Shown here: in pieces, positions 29,417-32,549 of the stretch
Layout: each line of letters opens with the position of its first letter
How positions within the stretch are numbered: the stretch's first letter is position 1
Translations under genes and position numbers: made by a program
Origin: an uncultured Clostridia bacterium
Lineage (GTDB): Bacteria > Bacillota > Clostridia > Oscillospirales > CAG-272
Assembly (NCBI GenBank): GCA_946410595.1
Contig: CAMKAU010000015.1
Coordinates: 1-32,549 of the forward strand
Reading direction: 5' to 3'
Length of the DNA: 32,549 nt
Notes under the pieces: generated by a model
What the model was told of the DNA's origin: nothing
What the model saw: the letters and a program-made list of their open reading frames with translations, nothing else
The model's database searches: none

Positions 29417-30394
29417 TCAGCGCTCGCGCAGCTTCTGAGCGCGGACGTCGCGCCCGGCGAACTGATAGACGGCAAACTCCCCGAAGAGGCGGGAGGTGAT
29501 GCGGTCGGCGTACCGTTCGCGCAGCTCTTTGGCGCCGAGGTTGGTGTTGATCACGGTGCATTTCCCCGCCACCAGACGGGAGTTGAGGACCTCGTATAGG
29601 ACCGAAACGGTGAACTGGTTGGTCACCTCGGTCCCGAGATCGTCGAGTAAGAGCAGATCCGCTTCGAGATACCGGTCGGTATCCCCCTCGTCGCTGCCGT
29701 AGCCGGAGCGGAAGCGCTCGCGGCTGAAATCGGAGAACATCGTCTGCACGCTGCAGTAGAGGACGCGGTAGCCGCGCAGCGCGACCTCGCGCGCCACGGC
29801 GCAGCAGAGGTGCGTTTTGCCGAGCCCGGTCCCGCCGATAAAGAGGAGGTTGCCGCTGCCGTTGCCGTAAAAGGCGTCGGCGTACGCGCGGGCGTCCTCG
29901 TAGATCCGCTTCATCGTGCGGTAGGTCTCCTCGCTGTCGCGGTAATAGTCGAGAGAAAAATTGTCAAAGCGCTGGGTCCTCGTCAGCGCGCCGAGCCCGG
30001 AGGACTCGAGCGACGCTTCCGCCAGCGCGCGCCTGAGACAGTCGCACATCCCCGCGTCGGTATAGCCGGTGTCCCCGCAGAGGGGGCACTCGTAATGCGG
30101 GTCCGCCGCGTCCTCGGGCAGTCCCATCGCCTCCAGCGCCTCGATCCGCTTCTGCCGCATCCGCTCGACCTGCCGTCTTGCTTCCGCCCAGCGCGCCTCC
30201 CTGTCCGGCCCCGGCCGTCCGGCGCGCAGCAAAAGGACCCCCACGCCCGCCAGCGCCCGGTCCGCCTCCGCAAAGGCGGGGGATTTGCGGTACAGATCCC
30301 GCCTGACCTCCTCGGCGCGGCGGAGCGCCTCGTTCCGTTTGCGGTCGTACTCCTCCATCACGGCGGAATAATCGCCGCCCCATCCTGCTTTCAT
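29417..30394 (-). CDS. DnaC/DnaI-type ATP-binding helicase loader
   Basis: An AAA+ ATPase that loads the replicative helicase at origins or restart sites. The 325-residue protein has a helical N-terminal part and a zinc-binding motif (Cys103, Cys106, Cys117, Cys119 in CPLCGDTG and CDCL). Walker A GGTGLGKT is at 187-194, Walker B LLLLDD at 247-252, then the sensor TVINTNL and arginine-rich end RITSRLFGEF. This zinc-plus-AAA layout is typical of clostridial DnaC/DnaI. It lies 20 bases after the DnaD gene, its usual partner. Confidence 0.95.
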   Translation of the reverse strand: MKAGWGGDYSAVMEEYDRKRNEALRRAEEVRRDLYRKSPAFAEADRALAGVGVLLLRAGRPGPDREARWAEARRQVERMRQKRIEALEAMGLPEDAADPHYECPLCGDTGYTDAGMCDCLRRALAEASLESSGLGALTRTQRFDNFSLDYYRDSEETYRTMKRIYEDARAYADAFYGNGSGNLLFIGGTGLGKTHLCCAVAREVALRGYRVLYCSVQTMFSDFSRERFRSGYGSDEGDTDRYLEADLLLLDDLGTEVTNQFTVSVLYEVLNSRLVAGKCTVINTNLGAKELRERYADRITSRLFGEFAVYQFAGRDVRAQKLRER

Positions 30395-30414
30395 CGCGGT
30401 ATGCCCTTTCGCTT

Positions 30415-31422
30415 TTATTTTTTGCCCTTGCCCGCAAAGCTGCGGTTGAGAGCGTCCTCAAAAAACTCGTCGGTATCAAAACTGCCGGCGGCGGGAGAGG
30501 CCTGCTTTTTCTTCTTCCCGTCGGCGGCGTCCCGCGCCGCCTTTGCCGTGCGGATCCCCTCCGTCCACCAGCGGTCAAGCACCTTGTCCGCGTAGGCGAC
30601 GCCCGGGGACCGGGTGGCGTTTACCGTCACTTCGTACGCTTCCTCGATCAGATCGAAGGGGTACTCCCGCTCGGCGATCCAGACGGTAAAGCACGCCCGC
30701 TCCTTTTTGGTCAGGGCGCGTTCCCCCATGCCGAAGAGCCGCCGCAGTTTGCCCTCCACGGAGGACAGCTTTTTCCGGCGCTCCAGCTCCGCCTCCAGGG
30801 AAGCGAGGGTCGAGACCCCCTGCTCCACAAGCGAACACGCCGTCCGCTCGGCGTAGCGGACGCTGCGTTTGTCCATCTCCGCGCAGTGGACGAGCAGCGT
30901 CAGGATGTATCCTCCGTCCAGCCCGAGCGTGTCGTGCATCGCGAGGATGCCGTTCACCTCCGTCGGGTTGAAGGTCTTGCCGAGCGCCTGCTCGCAGGCG
31001 TCGACAAGCGAGGAGAGCGCTTCGTTTTGTTTCATCAGCTCGCGGATCTCCGCCGAGCTGTAGTCAGGGAGGCGGTCGCCCGGGAGAAAACGGACGGTCC
31101 GTACCGTCCCTTCCCCGCCCGCTTCCGTTTTTTTCTCCGCGGCGGGGGCGTCCGTCTTCTCCGATCCGCGGGCGTCCGCGTCCGCGCGGGAGGAAGAGCG
31201 GCTCCTTCCGTTGATCAGTCCGGCGCCGCGCAGGAAGCCCGCGGCGTTCTCAAACTCCCCGGCGGTCAGTCCCGCCGCGGCGGGATCGACCTCGCCGCCC
31301 TCCGCCGCCGCGGACAGGAGCAGCGCCTTGAGTTCCTGTTCCGAGATCTCGGAGAGACGGTCGATCAGCGCGCGCGGCAGCTCGATCTTCTCCGGTCCGT
31401 ATTTCAGTCGGTATGCTTTCAT
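30415..31422 (-). CDS. DnaD domain protein
   Basis: Primosome and replication-initiation protein that remodels DNA and helps bring in the helicase loader. The 335-residue protein has an N-terminal winged-helix-like part, a charged low-complexity linker (about residues 72-105), and two C-terminal DnaD/DnaB_2 repeats. The first is the TFNPTEVNGILAMHDTLGLD region (about 150-210); the second ends FDLIEEAYEVTVNATRSP with the AYADKVLDRWWTEGI signature. The ATG at 31422 overlaps the rex stop (ATGA); the frame extends further into rex and that extension is rejected. The ribosome site is weak, consistent with coupling to rex. Confidence 0.92.
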   Translation of the reverse strand: MKAYRLKYGPEKIELPRALIDRLSEISEQELKALLLSAAAEGGEVDPAAAGLTAGEFENAAGFLRGAGLINGRSRSSSRADADARGSEKTDAPAAEKKTEAGGEGTVRTVRFLPGDRLPDYSSAEIRELMKQNEALSSLVDACEQALGKTFNPTEVNGILAMHDTLGLDGGYILTLLVHCAEMDKRSVRYAERTACSLVEQGVSTLASLEAELERRKKLSSVEGKLRRLFGMGERALTKKERACFTVWIAEREYPFDLIEEAYEVTVNATRSPGVAYADKVLDRWWTEGIRTAKAARDAADGKKKKQASPAAGSFDTDEFFEDALNRSFAGKGKK

Positions 31423-32081
31423 CCTTTTTCCGGCCCGCTTTTCTCCCGGAGACTGTAACAGAGCGTCATCAGCGTATCTCCGAGGTGTATGTTCTGCACG
31501 GCGGCGTGCGCGAGGTGCAGCTCGATATTCGTAAAGTTCCACACGCCGCGGATCCCGGCGCGGTCGATCCGCTCCGCCACCTCGCGCGTTACGGCGCGCG
31601 GCACGGTCAGGACCGCGATATCCGGCCGGTGTTTGGCGACGTAGCCTTCAAACTCCTCCATCCCGAGGATGGAAAAACCGCAGAAGGTCTGCCCCACCAG
31701 CGCGGGCGATACGTCAAAGAGCGCCTCCAGCGTGACGCCGCGCTTACGGAAAACGGGGCTGGACGCGAGCGCCCGGCCGAGGTTGCCCGTGCCGACGATC
31801 ACGGCGCGGTACCCCTCGTTTACGCCCAAAATCGAAGAAATATTCTCATAAAGCCGCGGGACGCTGTACCCGTACCCCTGCTGGCCGAAACCGCCGAAGC
31901 AGTTGAAGTCCTGCCGGATCTGGGACGCGGTGATGCCGAGCATCGCGGCAAGCTCGGAGGAGCTGACGCGCTCCACCCCCGCCTCCATCAGATCGGACAG
32001 ATAGCGAAAGTAGCGCGGCATCCGGTTGATGACGGCAGAGGAGATCGTTTTCTCTCCCCGCCCTTTGCTTTCCTTTTCCAT
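31419..32081 (-). CDS. rex: Redox-sensing transcriptional repressor Rex
   Basis: Rex senses the NADH/NAD+ ratio and represses fermentation and respiration genes when NADH is low. The 220-residue protein has an N-terminal winged helix (INRMPRYFRYLSDLMEAGV, SSSELAAMLGITASQIRQDF), the FGGFGQQGYGY segment, and a Rossmann domain with GTGNLGRA (97-104). It also has TVPRAVTREVAERID and the C-terminal NIHLGDTL dimer helix. The start has GGAG 6 bases upstream. It lies 30 bases after the dehydrogenase gene and overlaps the DnaD gene; a Rex operator (TTGTGA-type palindrome) was not seen in this stretch. Confidence 0.97.
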   Translation of the reverse strand: MEKESKGRGEKTISSAVINRMPRYFRYLSDLMEAGVERVSSSELAAMLGITASQIRQDFNCFGGFGQQGYGYSVPRLYENISSILGVNEGYRAVIVGTGNLGRALASSPVFRKRGVTLEALFDVSPALVGQTFCGFSILGMEEFEGYVAKHRPDIAVLTVPRAVTREVAERIDRAGIRGVWNFTNIELHLAHAAVQNIHLGDTLMTLCYSLREKSGPEKG

Positions 32082-32111
32082 CTTTTTCTCCGATCTGAAA
32101 GTTTTTTTGCG

Positions 32112-32549
32112 TCAGCGGGCCAGCAGGCGCCGGAGCGTTTTTGTCAGGTAGGCGGTGTATTCCGCGCAGGTCGCTCCCTCGTACCCGTCGATCACGACGG
32201 CGGCGTCCGGCCCGGTCGTTTCCTCCAGGGCCGCCGCGAGAAGGTCCGCTTCCTTTGTAAAGGAGATATGGCGCAGCAGCATCTCGGACGCCCGCAGAAT
32301 ACTCTGGGGGTTCGCGTAATGGCCCTTGCCTTCCGCGATCATCCGGGGCGCGGAGCCGTGGATCGCCTCGAACATGGCGTAGCGGTCGCCGATATTGGCG
32401 CTCCCGCCGGTGCCGACGCCGCCCTGGATCTGCGCCGCCTCGTCGGTGATGATATCGCCGTAGAGGTTGGGGAGAAGGAAGACCTGGAAGCGGCTCCGGA
32501 TCTCCCTGTTGACCAGGTTGGCGGTCATAATGTCGATATACCAGTCCTC
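32112..32549 (-). CDS. Isocitrate/isopropylmalate dehydrogenase family (C-terminal part)
   Basis: This is the last 145 codons of a decarboxylating dehydrogenase; the gene continues beyond the right edge. Seen: EDWYIDIMTANLV, then LPNLYGDIITDEAAQIQGGVGTGGSANIG and FEAIHGSAPRMI with GHYANPQS. These are the metal- and substrate-binding blocks of the isocitrate/isopropylmalate family. The GSAPRM and NPQS blocks are shared by both activities, so the substrate cannot be decided from this part; NAD or NADP preference is also open. It is upstream of rex on the same strand. Confidence 0.9.
   Translation of the reverse strand, partial: EDWYIDIMTANLVNREIRSRFQVFLLPNLYGDIITDEAAQIQGGVGTGGSANIGDRYAMFEAIHGSAPRMIAEGKGHYANPQSILRASEMLLRHISFTKEADLLAAALEETTGPDAAVVIDGYEGATCAEYTAYLTKTLRRLLAR

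Overview
This window looks like chromosome from an uncultured, GC-rich member of the class Clostridia, probably a gut Oscillospirales-like or related lineage. The evidence is the set of genes: Rex, DnaD with a DnaC-type loader, YajC next to a TIGR04086-type membrane protein, the ACT-domain/PFL-family pair, a DUF6179/DUF6323-type pair, a class 3 prolyl-tRNA synthetase, and Firmicutes-type regulatory RNAs (yybP-ykoY, L10 leader) with a CIRCE operator. Assignment below class level is inference. No prophage, transposase, CRISPR array, rRNA or tRNA was seen.

Layout, left to right. 1-843 (-): N-terminal part of a SpoVB/MATE-like flippase, divergent from a lone BioY biotin transporter subunit (979-1542, +). 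A bidirectional terminator separates BioY from an Hsp20 chaperone (-) that has a CIRCE operator upstream. A monocistronic solute-binding lipoprotein follows (2456-3943, +). A translationally coupled DUF6179/DUF6323-like pair (-) diverges from a P-type cation ATPase (6181-8823, +). The ATPase leader is a manganese-sensing yybP-ykoY riboswitch with a terminator. A 610-base composite palindromic repeat element (8824-9433) lies between the convergent ATPase and alaS.

From 24506 down to 9433, fifteen minus-strand genes run almost without gaps: a DUF6106-like membrane protein, a membrane-anchored solute-binding-like protein, truB, pgeF, a DUF1273/SLOG protein, a polytopic membrane protein, polA, a CxxC-bearing anchored protein, a TagO/WecA-type transferase, an ACT protein, a PFL-family protein, a small membrane protein, yajC, a TIGR04086-like protein and alaS. 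A promoter at 24554-24582 starts the block and an internal one at 13000-13028 precedes yajC. Several neighbours share ATGA stop/start overlaps.

Divergently, proS, a RodA/FtsW-type SEDS polymerase, a PqqD-domain protein and a soluble S24/S26-type peptidase form a + strand cluster (24700-28104). Terminators facing both ways separate it from rplJ-rplL (-), which has a classic L10 leader with an attenuator. The right end (-) holds a DnaC-type helicase loader, a DnaD protein, Rex and the C-terminal part of an isocitrate/isopropylmalate dehydrogenase.

The most interesting items are the composite inverted-repeat element, the PqqD/peptidase pair with no visible precursor, the Mn riboswitch that argues for relabelling a 'calcium' ATPase, and the CIRCE site on hsp20.
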